A stretch of 64,000 nucleotides of DNA from Bacillus gobiensis (GTDB lineage: Bacteria > Bacillota > Bacilli > Bacillales > Bacillaceae). Below the pieces are notes generated by a model. The model did no database searches. It saw only the letters and a list, made by a program, of their open reading frames with translations, and was not told the origin of the DNA. The stretch covers positions 2,108,190-2,172,189 of the forward strand of contig NZ_CP012600.1 of the NCBI RefSeq assembly GCF_001278705.1. The letters are read 5' to 3'. The translations under genes and the position numbers were made by a program. Positions 47,144 to 58,210 of this stretch are shown here, piece after piece (within the stretch, counting starts at the first letter, position 1; each line of letters begins with the position of its first letter).

Positions 47144-48844
47144 TTATTGGGACAGCTGTTCTTTTTCGTAATACTCAATTCTTCTCGTTGATCCTGGAGA
47201 CACTTTTTCAACAGCTGTTACGGCAATATCGTAAGCCGATTCATAATCAAACGAATGAAATTTTCTTTCTGCCTCATTCAATTGCTCTGAAAGGATCTCG
47301 TTGCTGCTTCTAAACCGGTTGCCATATTGGATAATTCTTTCAATAAAAAAAACCCGTTCGACTAATTCATCGGTTTGTTCTTTCACTTGAAAAACCAATT
47401 GCTCCGCTTCAAGCAAGCTCTCATTTACAGCAGCCATATTCAATGGAAGGCCGTTAAGTTTTTCGTGAACCTCCTTCACCCGTATACTTGCTTTCTCAAG
47501 AAGGGTTTTAAGTGATTCCGGTACTCCGGGAACATTGCTCGTTTTTAGTTTTCTGCTCGTTTCCGAAATGGAATGCTTTAAATGGAGGATTGATTCTCTT
47601 GCCTGCAGCTCTTCCTTCCTCAGGTCCTGAAGCATTTTCCGGTATTCATCGTGTTCCCTTTTTGCTTCATTCATTTGGTTTTCTAGATCCCCGATTTCTT
47701 CTTTTAATAAGGAAAAAGCCACGTGCTTATGGTCAAATTTGTTTTTTAACACTTCAAATTGTTTTGAAAGCTGCTCCATTCGTTGATCAAAGGCATCTGC
47801 CTTTAGCATTTCATCTCGGCTGAGCTGGTAGCTTTCCTTCACAAGCTCAGTTTCTTCGGTTGTTTGTATTTTATCTTTTTTCAGCTGTTCAAATGCGTCT
47901 GTCAGCTCCGGCATTTTGGTTAATATCTCTCTGCCATTATCAACCTCAAGCTCAAGGTGATCATAAAGGCTTTGCACTGCTTCATTGATCACCTGAAGCA
48001 GTTCTTCTGCTTCATCCAGCTTAACGTCATGAATCAGTACCTGCTCAGCACGGCCCAGCTCTTTTTGAAGGGCCTCAATCTCTCTGTCTACTTGTAAGTG
48101 TTCGAGATTGTACCCTTGATCTGTCATTTCCTTAAATCCATCCATTAGGCTGTTTAACTGATTCGGCAAGGTTTGTTTGACTTCCGCCAGCAATTTGGGG
48201 ATAACATCCATATTCGCCTGAAGCCGTTCAAGCTCTTTTACTTCAGCCTGGAGAATCTCTCTTGCTGCCATATAGTTCCCGTTCTCTGTTTCATTATCGA
48301 ATTGAGCGAATCCTTCATTAATCCCTTGAAGATCAGACTCTAATTTCGAGTACAAATCACCGTATAAATGGCTGTAGGCTAGAAGATTTTTTCTTGCCTT
48401 TTTGTAAGTTTCTTTTGCATTTTCAATTTCACTGCGGTTCTTTTGTTCGCTCGAAACAAGATCGTTAATTTCTCTTAAAATATCTTCTATATTCGATTCC
48501 GCGGCAATCAGCAAATCATCGATATGGGCAAGAACCTGATTCGATTTTTTAAAACGGTACTTGTCCGCATACTCCTCCGCTTCATACAAAAGCTCCTCAA
48601 CCTTTGGCATATGGCTGGTTACAATTTCATCCCATTCTTTTCTCCAGCGCTCAAAAAATTCTTCTGTTTGCCCGGTCATGTTCAGATGCTTAATTTTTTG
48701 CATTTCTTCCGTTATAGAGCGATTTAGTATCTGTATTTTCGCTCCCTCAAGCCGATCAATTTCATTATAAATTTTTCTTCTGAAAAAATAGCTGATCGCA
48801 AAAATAATTAGCAGCGCGACCAACAAGACAATGACTAACTCCAT
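47144..48844 (-). CDS. ezrA: Septation ring formation regulator EzrA
   Basis: Inhibits and organises FtsZ-ring assembly and recruits PBP1. The 566-residue protein has a single N-terminal membrane helix (about 2-21) and a long cytoplasmic spectrin-like coiled-coil region (about 25-545) with heptad-rich E/K/Q/L sequence throughout. AAGGGGG lies eight bases before the ATG. Monocistronic, divergent from hisJ. Confidence 0.97.
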   Translation of the reverse strand: MELVIVLLVALLIIFAISYFFRRKIYNEIDRLEGAKIQILNRSITEEMQKIKHLNMTGQTEEFFERWRKEWDEIVTSHMPKVEELLYEAEEYADKYRFKKSNQVLAHIDDLLIAAESNIEDILREINDLVSSEQKNRSEIENAKETYKKARKNLLAYSHLYGDLYSKLESDLQGINEGFAQFDNETENGNYMAAREILQAEVKELERLQANMDVIPKLLAEVKQTLPNQLNSLMDGFKEMTDQGYNLEHLQVDREIEALQKELGRAEQVLIHDVKLDEAEELLQVINEAVQSLYDHLELEVDNGREILTKMPELTDAFEQLKKDKIQTTEETELVKESYQLSRDEMLKADAFDQRMEQLSKQFEVLKNKFDHKHVAFSLLKEEIGDLENQMNEAKREHDEYRKMLQDLRKEELQARESILHLKHSISETSRKLKTSNVPGVPESLKTLLEKASIRVKEVHEKLNGLPLNMAAVNESLLEAEQLVFQVKEQTDELVERVFFIERIIQYGNRFRSSNEILSEQLNEAERKFHSFDYESAYDIAVTAVEKVSPGSTRRIEYYEKEQLSQ

Positions 48845-49026
48845 AATGAGCCCCCTTGTTGTATAAACTTGTTATGTCAGGGTATAGTTTCTATGTAAAT
48901 TGAGTGTATGTAAATATTTTATCTATCGTTTTCATTGTTAATATGATACCATGTAACCAACATTTTTTGACCTAAATTTCAAAATTTTTTACAGCAATAC
49001 GACAGAATTAGACTCGAGGTGCCAAA

Positions 49027-49839
49027 ATGATAAAACAAGACGGACATATTCACACTCCTTTTTGCCCTCATGGCTCGAGCGACCCGCTAAAAGCATACAT
49101 TGAGGAAGCGATCAATCAAGGATTCGGATCGATTACTTTTACCGAGCACGCTCCCCTTCCGGAAGGGTTTAATGACCCTGTCCCCCAAAAAGACAGCGCC
49201 ATGCCTTTGTCCCAGATGGAGTTGTATTTAAAACAGGTTAGCGAAGCCAAACAAGAATACAAACAACAAATCGAGATTAAGGTTGGGCTCGAGGTTGATT
49301 ATATTAACGGGTTCGAACAGGATATCACATCATTTCTGGACACCTATGGCCCACAGATCGATGACAGCATCCTTTCCGTGCATTTTCTGCCTGCAAATGG
49401 TGACTTTCTTTGTATGGATTACGATGACTCGACTTTCGGCGAATTGATATCGATCTACGGAACAATTGAAAATGTGTATGAAGCGTATTACAAACAGGTT
49501 TATTCTTCCATTATAACACCACTGGGACGATATAAGCCAACCCGAATAGGCCATATCGCCCTCGTGAAAAAATATGTGGAGCGTTTTCCTTACATAATGT
49601 CAGAACGGATACGGAACCTGGTTTTATTGTGCTTGGATGAAATTTCGGCTTCCGGAATGGAGCTTGACTTTAACACGTCAGGTCTGAGGAAAAAATTAGC
49701 TAAGACCATTTATCTTGAAGAATGGATGATTGAGGCGGCTCTACAAAAAAAAATCCCGCTTATTTTTGGGTCGGATGCCCATCAAGCAAGCGATATCGGG
49801 TATAGCTACCATCGATTTTCGGAATCGGTTATCGGATAG
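49027..49839 (+). CDS. hisJ: Histidinol-phosphatase, PHP type
   Basis: Dephosphorylates histidinol phosphate, the penultimate step of histidine synthesis. The 270-residue PHP-fold enzyme has the metal motifs DGHIHTPFCPHG (5-16), FTEHAP (about 38-43), SVHFL and the late GSDAHQ. It lies apart from any his operon, as in B. subtilis. GAGGTGCCAAA precedes the ATG. It overlaps convergent refZ by 11 bp. Confidence 0.94.
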   Translation: MIKQDGHIHTPFCPHGSSDPLKAYIEEAINQGFGSITFTEHAPLPEGFNDPVPQKDSAMPLSQMELYLKQVSEAKQEYKQQIEIKVGLEVDYINGFEQDITSFLDTYGPQIDDSILSVHFLPANGDFLCMDYDDSTFGELISIYGTIENVYEAYYKQVYSSIITPLGRYKPTRIGHIALVKKYVERFPYIMSERIRNLVLLCLDEISASGMELDFNTSGLRKKLAKTIYLEEWMIEAALQKKIPLIFGSDAHQASDIGYSYHRFSESVIG

Positions 49840-50476
49840 CAGAGAAACCTGCTGTCTCGTTTTTGTGTTCAAGCATACTGGTCAGCCAAATTTTGACCTC
49901 TTTAAAATAAGCCTTATAAAAGTATTCTTCATGCGGCTGCAAATGCAATACCTCTGAAATGTATTGGGGCTGCAAATAAGGCATTGTGAGAAGCGACTTT
50001 AATTGAATCATAAAATGCGGGACAGGCAGTCCAATAAATTCTTTTTTTCGTTTTCCTTCTTCTATAATCGTTTGGAGAATGTATTTCTCTTTTGTTAAGT
50101 ACGTAGTCATAATTTCACGATTGAGGGTACTGTCAATCGTCACTTCCCGATAAACAAAGCGTGTTAATTGACGGTGGTTATGCTGATAAGATAGAATGTC
50201 AAAGATCAAACTCAGCAAACATTCCTTTGCGCTTATATAATGTACTTTGTCGTAGCCTTTTTCAACAATTCGAATATAATCTTCGTAAAACTGGGAAACA
50301 AGAAATTCCAACAGTCCGCCTTTTCCTTTAAAGTAATACGAAATATGGGCAACGTTGACATTGGCTTCTTTAGCGATTTCTCGCACGGAAGTTCCCGAAA
50401 ACCCCTTCTGGTTAAACAGCAGAATGGCAGCATCAACAATTTTATCTTTCGTCGTAGGTAAAATATCTGATTTCAT
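49829..50476 (-). CDS. refZ: TetR-family DNA-binding protein RefZ
   Basis: A 215-residue TetR-fold protein. The N-terminal helix-turn-helix (about 12-55) shows SVREIAKEANVNVAHISYYFKGK. In B. subtilis RefZ (YttP) binds motifs near the origin and the chromosome quarters and tunes FtsZ-ring position at sporulation. The frame extends to 50578, but ATG 50476 has GGAGGGTGATC upstream. A perfect inverted repeat lies 36-66 bp upstream of the start. Confidence 0.9.
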   Translation of the reverse strand: MKSDILPTTKDKIVDAAILLFNQKGFSGTSVREIAKEANVNVAHISYYFKGKGGLLEFLVSQFYEDYIRIVEKGYDKVHYISAKECLLSLIFDILSYQHNHRQLTRFVYREVTIDSTLNREIMTTYLTKEKYILQTIIEEGKRKKEFIGLPVPHFMIQLKSLLTMPYLQPQYISEVLHLQPHEEYFYKAYFKEVKIWLTSMLEHKNETAGFSAIR

Positions 50477-50511
50477 TTCTTGATCACCCTCCTTACTAAA
50501 AAAACATTCAA

Positions 50512-50542
50512 TATTTTTTTCATAGTTCCTGTGAAAAAATAT
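50512..50542. promoter_or_regulatory. Inverted repeat upstream of refZ, candidate operator
   Basis: ATATTTTTTCA (50512-50522) and TGAAAAAATAT (50532-50542) are perfect 11-bp arms with a 9-bp spacer. They lie in the divergent refZ/ytsP region. TetR-family regulators usually bind such dyads next to their own gene. Confidence 0.5.
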
Positions 50543-50604
50543 CGACATTATTGGCGCTATACAGCCGTTTGATGTCATCTTGTAGAAGAAAGTGAGTGAA
50601 ACAA

Positions 50605-51084
50605 GTGTTTCATGTCGAAAAATACGAAGGTAATTTAGAAGAAAAATACAACATGGTGATTAAACAGCTCGAGGCACTGCTTGAGGGCGAGCCAGACCTT
50701 ATCGCAAACTTGGCAAACGCCTCTGCATTGCTTTATCAATTTCTTGGCGATGTAAACTGGGCTGGTTTTTACTTGGCAAAAGACGGAGAACTTGTTTTGG
50801 GACCGTTTCAAGGTCTTCCGGCATGCGTCAGAATTCCCTTTACTAAAGGGGTATGCGGGAGTGCCTATTCAAATAATAGGATCGAAAGAATAGATGATGT
50901 CCACGCTTTTCCGGGCCATATCGCCTGCGATGCAGCGTCGCAATCCGAAATCGTTCTGCCCATTTTGAAAAACGGTGAAATCATCGGCGTATTAGATATT
51001 GACAGCCCGATAAAAAGCCGCTTTACTGAAACGGACGAACACTATTTACAAGCATTTGTGCAAAAGCTGGAAGCATTCATTTAA
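50605..51084 (+). CDS. ytsP: Free methionine-(R)-sulfoxide reductase (GAF domain)
   Basis: A 159-residue single GAF-domain protein of the fRMsr family, which reduces free Met-R-sulfoxide. The three conserved cysteines appear in LPACVRI, GVCGSAY and HIACDAAS, in the expected spacing. GTG 50605 (product MFHVEKYEG) was preferred to GTG 50596 because it leaves room for a ribosome site and matches the family start. It ends in a shared terminator with dgcP. Confidence 0.9.
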   Translation: MFHVEKYEGNLEEKYNMVIKQLEALLEGEPDLIANLANASALLYQFLGDVNWAGFYLAKDGELVLGPFQGLPACVRIPFTKGVCGSAYSNNRIERIDDVHAFPGHIACDAASQSEIVLPILKNGEIIGVLDIDSPIKSRFTETDEHYLQAFVQKLEAFI

Positions 51085-51085
51085 T

Positions 51086-51139
51086 AAGAAAAGGCATGGA
51101 CTAGAAATTGTTTCATTTCTTTAGTTCATGCCTTTTCTT
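51086..51139. terminator. Bidirectional terminator between ytsP and dgcP
   Basis: A long stem (AAGAAAAGGCATG with CATGCCTTTTCTT, plus inner ACTA and GAAAT pairing) has T-rich flanks on both strands. The dgcP stop codon (51126-51128) lies in the stem. Confidence 0.8.
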
Positions 51140-52859
51140 CATATTGATCAAAAACGACCATCTTGTTCTTTCCATTCCGTTTTGCGGTATAGAGAGCTTC
51201 ATCAGCTTGTTGGAACAGGGTTTGCAGCGGCTTCATTAACTCCTCTGACCAATAGGAAACACCTACTGATATCGTGACCGCAGGATTTGTGCTTTTTCTT
51301 ACTGCTTGAATTAACCGCTTTGCTACCTTTATTCCAGTCGGCAATTCAGCATGCGGAAGATAGATAGCAAGCTCTTCACCGCCCCACCTTGCCCCTACAT
51401 CATGGTCGCGAATATTTTCATGAATCACACCTGCAACCTGAATCAGAATATTGTCACCCGTTTGATGGCCGTAAGTATCATTGATCTTTTTAAAATTGTC
51501 AATGTCGATCAAAATAAACGTGCCGCTATTATCGTATTTCATGCTGTAGTTGATTTTCTCCTCAAGATAGCTTCTGGAGTAAAGTTCCGTCAACTTGTCC
51601 GTTTTTACAAGGTATTCAAGCTTATCTCTCAACATCGAATTTGTTACCGCTAACGTGGAGTGATGAATTAACGATTGAAAAAGCTTGAACATATCAAATG
51701 TAAATGCGTAGACCTGCCTCTTCAAGGCGATTGCGTAGCCCCGGAATTTGGAATTCTCGATCATCGGGACACTCATCATAGAACCGTAGCCATTTTTACC
51801 GAACACAGCCTTGCCATTTCCAACAAAGACTCCGTTATGTTCTTCTGAAAGCTTATTGCTGACAAATTGGACATACGGTTGAGCCGCTTTTGTCTGAAAG
51901 AAAAATGAGCTTCCCGGCAAGCCTTTTGTTTCGCCCAGATGATCAATATAAAAAAAACCCACCTCATCTGCATCAAAATAATCAATCATCCGTTTGCTAA
52001 GGTCTTTCATTGTTTCGGATAATCGTAATGTCTTATTCAATTGATGTGATGTTTCATTAATCAGGCGTAAATTTTTTATTATGGTTTGAGATTGCTCATA
52101 CAAACGTGCATTTTCAAATGCTTTACCCGCCGCTTCAGTTACTATTAAAATAGAGGATATCATTTCATCCGCGAATGCAGTGCCATTCCCCGTATTGACA
52201 TAAAGTACTCCGTAGATCCCCTGCAGCCCTTTAATCGGCAAGTAAGCGGACGATTGATCTTCATACTTTATTTCCCCCGACAGGTAAGCATCTAGTGCAA
52301 CTGAGTTTGTCTCATCGTCTTCAAAGCTAAGCACTCTCGCAGGGATTTTTATGTTTTGATCCTGATCGTGTGAAATCAACAATAAAAAAGAAAGATCCGG
52401 AAAAATATGCTTTAGTTTTTCTACGAGCGCCTTCAGCACATCTTCCTTCTGCATAAGAGAGTGAAACAATTCGGTTAGCACAAACATTTGCTTTTGACGG
52501 TTATTTTCCTTGTTCGTTTTTTCATGGTGATAGCAATTGTTTAAAAAGCTCTCAATTAATGAGAGAAGACCAGATGGAATTGTTTCCCCGTCATCTGTAC
52601 GCAGTGAAAAACAGCCATTCGATTCTTTAAGCTGTCCAGCCAGCTGTTGTGCTGAAAGCTGGTTATTTTCCACATCTGCTCGTTGCAAATCATTAGAAGA
52701 CTCTGATAATATCATCGGTAATGGCGAGTATATTGTTTTCAATGCTACTGCAAGCCAATGAAAAGCTTCTTCATAAGTTTGATCATCCGGCCGTTTTAAT
52801 AGGAAATCCAGCATGCGCTGCTTTAGAGCAGCTGTTTTTTCATTTAGTTGCTTGTTCAT
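51126..52859 (-). CDS. dgcP: Diguanylate cyclase with GAF domains
   Basis: Makes cyclic-di-GMP. The 577-residue protein has an N-terminal helical region, two GAF-like regions (about 120-250 and 265-400) and a C-terminal GGDEF domain (about 410-575). The active-site motif is GGEEL at 493-497, and the inhibitory I-site RDHD is at 484-487 with the canonical five-residue spacing, so it should be active and product-inhibited. It corresponds to B. subtilis YtrP/DgcP. AGGTGGTATAG precedes the ATG. Confidence 0.93.
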   Translation of the reverse strand: MNKQLNEKTAALKQRMLDFLLKRPDDQTYEEAFHWLAVALKTIYSPLPMILSESSNDLQRADVENNQLSAQQLAGQLKESNGCFSLRTDDGETIPSGLLSLIESFLNNCYHHEKTNKENNRQKQMFVLTELFHSLMQKEDVLKALVEKLKHIFPDLSFLLLISHDQDQNIKIPARVLSFEDDETNSVALDAYLSGEIKYEDQSSAYLPIKGLQGIYGVLYVNTGNGTAFADEMISSILIVTEAAGKAFENARLYEQSQTIIKNLRLINETSHQLNKTLRLSETMKDLSKRMIDYFDADEVGFFYIDHLGETKGLPGSSFFFQTKAAQPYVQFVSNKLSEEHNGVFVGNGKAVFGKNGYGSMMSVPMIENSKFRGYAIALKRQVYAFTFDMFKLFQSLIHHSTLAVTNSMLRDKLEYLVKTDKLTELYSRSYLEEKINYSMKYDNSGTFILIDIDNFKKINDTYGHQTGDNILIQVAGVIHENIRDHDVGARWGGEELAIYLPHAELPTGIKVAKRLIQAVRKSTNPAVTISVGVSYWSEELMKPLQTLFQQADEALYTAKRNGKNKMVVFDQYEEKA

Positions 52860-52948
52860 TGTCTATACCACCTGAAATCGTCCAATAATGATTGATTCTC
52901 TCGTTCATTCTACAGTAACTATATCACAAAATGTAACTATCAAAGTGG

Positions 52949-52977
52949 TTGACTTACGCATTTATAAATTATATAAT
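52949..52977 (+). promoter_or_regulatory. rpsD promoter
   Basis: TTGACT and a perfect TATAAT separated by 17 bp. Strong SigA promoter typical of ribosomal protein genes. Confidence 0.85.
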
Positions 52978-52984
52978 CGAATTT

Positions 52985-53770
<786 letters not shown>

Positions 53771-53788
53771 GCTTTTGATCACATGAAC

Positions 53789-53831
53789 AAAACCCTAGAA
53801 GTTGAGCATCTCAACATTCTAGGGTTTTTAT
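53789..53831 (+). terminator. Terminator of rpsD
   Basis: A long nearly perfect stem (AAAACCCTAGAA-GTTGAG with CTCAAC-A-TTCTAGGGTTTT) is followed by TATTTTC. Confidence 0.9.
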
Positions 53832-53880
53832 TTTCATTTACTGCCTTATAAACTATTCTTTTCGTATCAACTTTATAAGT

Positions 53881-53926
53881 AAAAAACCACCACCTTTTAC
53901 AAAACTAAAAAAGGTGGTGGTTTTTT
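53881..53926. terminator. Bidirectional terminator downstream of tyrS
   Basis: A perfect 17-bp stem (AAAAAACCACCACCTTT/AAAGGTGGTGGTTTTTT) carries T-runs in both directions. It ends tyrS and backs up the rpsD terminator. Confidence 0.92.
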
Positions 53927-53929
53927 CGT

Positions 53930-55503
<1,574 letters not shown>

Positions 55504-55510
55504 AAACTCT

Positions 55511-55539
55511 TTTTACCACACATCCATCCTTTTTGTCAA
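55511..55539 (-). promoter_or_regulatory. tyrS promoter
   Basis: A perfect -35 TTGACA (55534-55539) is followed on the minus strand after 17 bp by GTAAAA (55511-55516), a weak -10. It matches the expected start of the T-box leader. Confidence 0.5.
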
Positions 55540-55647
55540 TTCCTCTATCTATTCCATATCTGTCTGATTTATTTGCATAGCTGTTGGTTAGGCGAACTTT
55601 ACTTCTGTATATTCAGGTATCCTGCCATATCGTACCACAATAGCAAT

Positions 55648-55693
55648 TTGTGACTAAAAAAATTGCATGTTAGAATACTACCCATTGTGGGTA
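55648..55693 (+). promoter_or_regulatory. Osmoprotectant operon promoter with start-site palindrome
   Basis: TTGTGA (55648-55653) and TAGAAT (55671-55676) are 17 bp apart. The perfect 15-bp palindrome TACCCATTGTGGGTA (55679-55693) covers the predicted start site. A second dyad, CACAA/TTGTG (about 55636-55652), overlaps the -35. This layout suits a repressor such as the MarR/GbsR-type regulators of other opu operons. The rest of 55540-55787 shows nothing further. Confidence 0.55.
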
Positions 55694-55787
55694 TATAGAA
55701 AGAGATACATCATGTAGATATTGATACTATCATTTATCCCATATGTTGTATCAAGCTGGTTCAATTACATACAGGAGGTGTTTAATC

Positions 55788-56441
55788 ATTCAGGACTTTT
55801 TTAATTATTTTGCAGAAAATTATCAATTTATCTTAGGCTACACCTGGGAGCACATCCAATTAGTCGGTATTGCAATCGTTATTGCCATTCTCATTGGCGT
55901 CCCTCTAGGTATTTATTGTACCGTAAATAAATACTTAGCTTCTACAATTCTTCAAACCGCCTCAATTTTGATGACAATTCCGAGCATTGCTTTATTCGGT
56001 ATTATGATTCCAGTGCTATCGATTATTAACGAAGGAATCGGTACTTTGCCCGCGGTAATTGCGCTCGTTTTGTATTCTCAGCTGCCAATTATCCGTAACA
56101 CCTACACCGCTATTAACAATGTTGATCCTAATCTGCGTGACGCAGCAAAAGGAATAGGGTTAACAACTGCAGAGCGGTTATGGAAAGTGGAGCTCCCGAA
56201 CGCGATGCCGCTTATTATGGCCGGTGTCAGAACGGCGACTGTACTTAATATTGGAGTTGGAGCTATCGCTACCCTTATTGGGGCAGGAGGATTAGGAGGA
56301 ATTATCTACCAGGGTATTTTGCGCTCAGACAATACGCTAGTACTCGCTGGCGCCGTAGCAGTTTCGATCTTAGCATTAATCGCAGACCTTATTTTGCGGT
56401 GGATTCAAAACTTATTTACACCAAAAGGATTAAAAAACTAG
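55788..56441 (+). CDS. Osmoprotectant (glycine betaine/choline/carnitine) ABC permease, first subunit
   Basis: A 217-residue OpuC/YehW-type permease with about six membrane helices and the inner-membrane EAA loop DAAKGIGLTTAERLWKVELP (about 126-145). The reading frame is open from 55743, but that ATG has no ribosome site. The only strong site, AGGAGGTG (55773-55780), places initiation at ATT 55788 or ATC 55785, with no in-frame ATG, GTG or TTG nearby. First gene of a four-gene transporter operon. Confidence 0.85.
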   Translation: MQDFFNYFAENYQFILGYTWEHIQLVGIAIVIAILIGVPLGIYCTVNKYLASTILQTASILMTIPSIALFGIMIPVLSIINEGIGTLPAVIALVLYSQLPIIRNTYTAINNVDPNLRDAAKGIGLTTAERLWKVELPNAMPLIMAGVRTATVLNIGVGAIATLIGAGGLGGIIYQGILRSDNTLVLAGAVAVSILALIADLILRWIQNLFTPKGLKN

Positions 56442-56455
56442 TGTGAGGTGACTTT

Positions 56456-57424
56456 ATGATTAGTTTTAATGATGTAACTAAAGTATACGGAGATACAACA
56501 GTAATTGAAAACATGAATTTCACAATAGAAGACGGACAATTTGTCATTATGCTCGGACCTTCTGGTTCAGGGAAAACAACGCTGTTACGCATGGTTAACC
56601 AATTAGAGTCAATTACAGACGGAGATATTTTAGTAAACGGAAAAAGCGTGAAGAAATCAAATAAGATTCAAATGCGCAGGAATATAGGCTATGTTATTCA
56701 AAGCAACGGACTTTTCCCAAATATGAATATCGAAGACAACGTGATGATCGTTCCAGGGCTTCTTGGCTGGGATCGAAAAAAGAAACGTGATCGCTTTAAT
56801 ATGCTTATGGATCTTGCCGGTTTAAGTCCGGATGAATACCGTCATCGGTACCCCCATGAACTCTCCGGCGGTCAGCAGCAGCGAATCGGTGTTGTAAGGG
56901 CACTTGCTGCAGACCCTCCTATCATGCTGATGGATGAACCATTCGGCGCACTCGATCCGATCATCCGCAACCATCTGCAGGACGAATTTTTACAAATTCA
57001 GCGGGAACTGAAGAAAACAATCCTTTTTGTCAGCCATGACGTCGACGAAGCGGTAAAAATGGCAGACAAAATTGCCTTGCTGAAAGACGGGAAAATGATG
57101 CAATACGACGAGCCAGTCAAAATGCTGAATAAACCAAAAAATTCATTTGTAGCGGATTTTGTCGGTCAGGACCGTGTTTTGAAAAGCATGAGCCTTTATT
57201 CCGTAAAAGATCTAGCCGACGCATTGACACTGAAGGCTCCGTTCGAATCTCCCGATGTAAAAAACATCAATGAGAACCTATCGCTTCGCGTTGCCATTTC
57301 CATGCTGCTAAATCAAGAGGCTGACCAGCTGATTGTGGAAGACGAACAAGGTGCGAACAAAGGCAGCTTAACGCTTGATCTGATTGAACTGTTTCTTCAT
57401 CGTGAAGTGAAAGAAAGTGTGTAA
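56456..57424 (+). CDS. Osmoprotectant ABC transporter ATP-binding protein
   Basis: A 322-residue ABC ATPase of the OpuCA/ProV type. Walker A GPSGSGKTT (about 35-43), signature LSGGQQQRIGVVRAL (about 136-150), Walker B IMLMDEPFG and the H-loop SHDVDEA. The C-terminal tail (about 250-320) corresponds to roughly one CBS-like region; OpuCA proteins usually carry two CBS domains and are near 380 residues, so this is the short form. It starts 14 bp after the first permease. Confidence 0.92.
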   Translation: MISFNDVTKVYGDTTVIENMNFTIEDGQFVIMLGPSGSGKTTLLRMVNQLESITDGDILVNGKSVKKSNKIQMRRNIGYVIQSNGLFPNMNIEDNVMIVPGLLGWDRKKKRDRFNMLMDLAGLSPDEYRHRYPHELSGGQQQRIGVVRALAADPPIMLMDEPFGALDPIIRNHLQDEFLQIQRELKKTILFVSHDVDEAVKMADKIALLKDGKMMQYDEPVKMLNKPKNSFVADFVGQDRVLKSMSLYSVKDLADALTLKAPFESPDVKNINENLSLRVAISMLLNQEADQLIVEDEQGANKGSLTLDLIELFLHREVKESV

Positions 57425-57438
57425 AGGAGGAACAGCAA

Positions 57439-58188
57439 ATGGATAAGATAAACAAGCGTATTGCTTTAGTGGTAAAAATTATTTTCTGGGCGCTGCTTGT
57501 ATTATTTTTCTTCTGGGCATTTTCCAATAACATGTTCAGTCAAATCGCTAAATCTCCTGATCAATTTACGAAATTGTTAGGGCAGCATCTAACAATTGTG
57601 CTCGTTTCAGGAGCAGCAGCCGTATTGGTGGCGGTTCCGCTCGGAATCTTTGTCACCAGGCCGAAATTCCGCAAATCTGAGTGGTTCGTGATTGGAATTG
57701 CCAATTTGGGCCAGACTATCCCCAGCTTAGCTATTCTTGCCCTCGCGATGGGATTTATAGGTATTGGGATACCAGCAGCAATCATTGCATTATTCGTGTA
57801 CTCTTTGCTGCCGATTATCCAAAACACGATTGCGGGAATTGATTCTGTAGATCCAGATACGATTGATGCTGCGCATGGGATGGGATTAACTCCAAGACAA
57901 ATTCTTTGGAGAATCGAAATGCCAAATGCTCTCATATCGATCTTAGCTGGAATAAGAACTGCACTTGTAATCAATATTGGTACTGCCGCGCTTGCTTACC
58001 TCGTTGGCGCCGGCGGACTCGGGGTATGGATTTTCACCGGTATTCGACTATTCGATAACTCTTTTCTTATTTCAGGAGCAGTTCCTGTGACATTGCTTGC
58101 CATCCTCATCGATTTTCTGTTCAGATGGCTTGAATTCATATTGGTGCCGAAAGGACTGCGTCTTGCTAAAAAGGCTCAAAACGCATAG
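57439..58188 (+). CDS. Osmoprotectant ABC permease, second subunit
   Basis: A 249-residue OpuCD/YehY-type permease with six or seven membrane helices and the EAA-like loop DAAHGMGLTPRQILWRIEMP (about 140-160). Paralogous to the first permease (PNA, VINIGTAALAYLVGAGGLG). AAAGGAGGAACAGC precedes the ATG. It starts 14 bp after the ATPase. Confidence 0.93.
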   Translation: MDKINKRIALVVKIIFWALLVLFFFWAFSNNMFSQIAKSPDQFTKLLGQHLTIVLVSGAAAVLVAVPLGIFVTRPKFRKSEWFVIGIANLGQTIPSLAILALAMGFIGIGIPAAIIALFVYSLLPIIQNTIAGIDSVDPDTIDAAHGMGLTPRQILWRIEMPNALISILAGIRTALVINIGTAALAYLVGAGGLGVWIFTGIRLFDNSFLISGAVPVTLLAILIDFLFRWLEFILVPKGLRLAKKAQNA

Positions 58189-58210
58189 GGAAAGGAGTTT
58201 GCCAACTATA

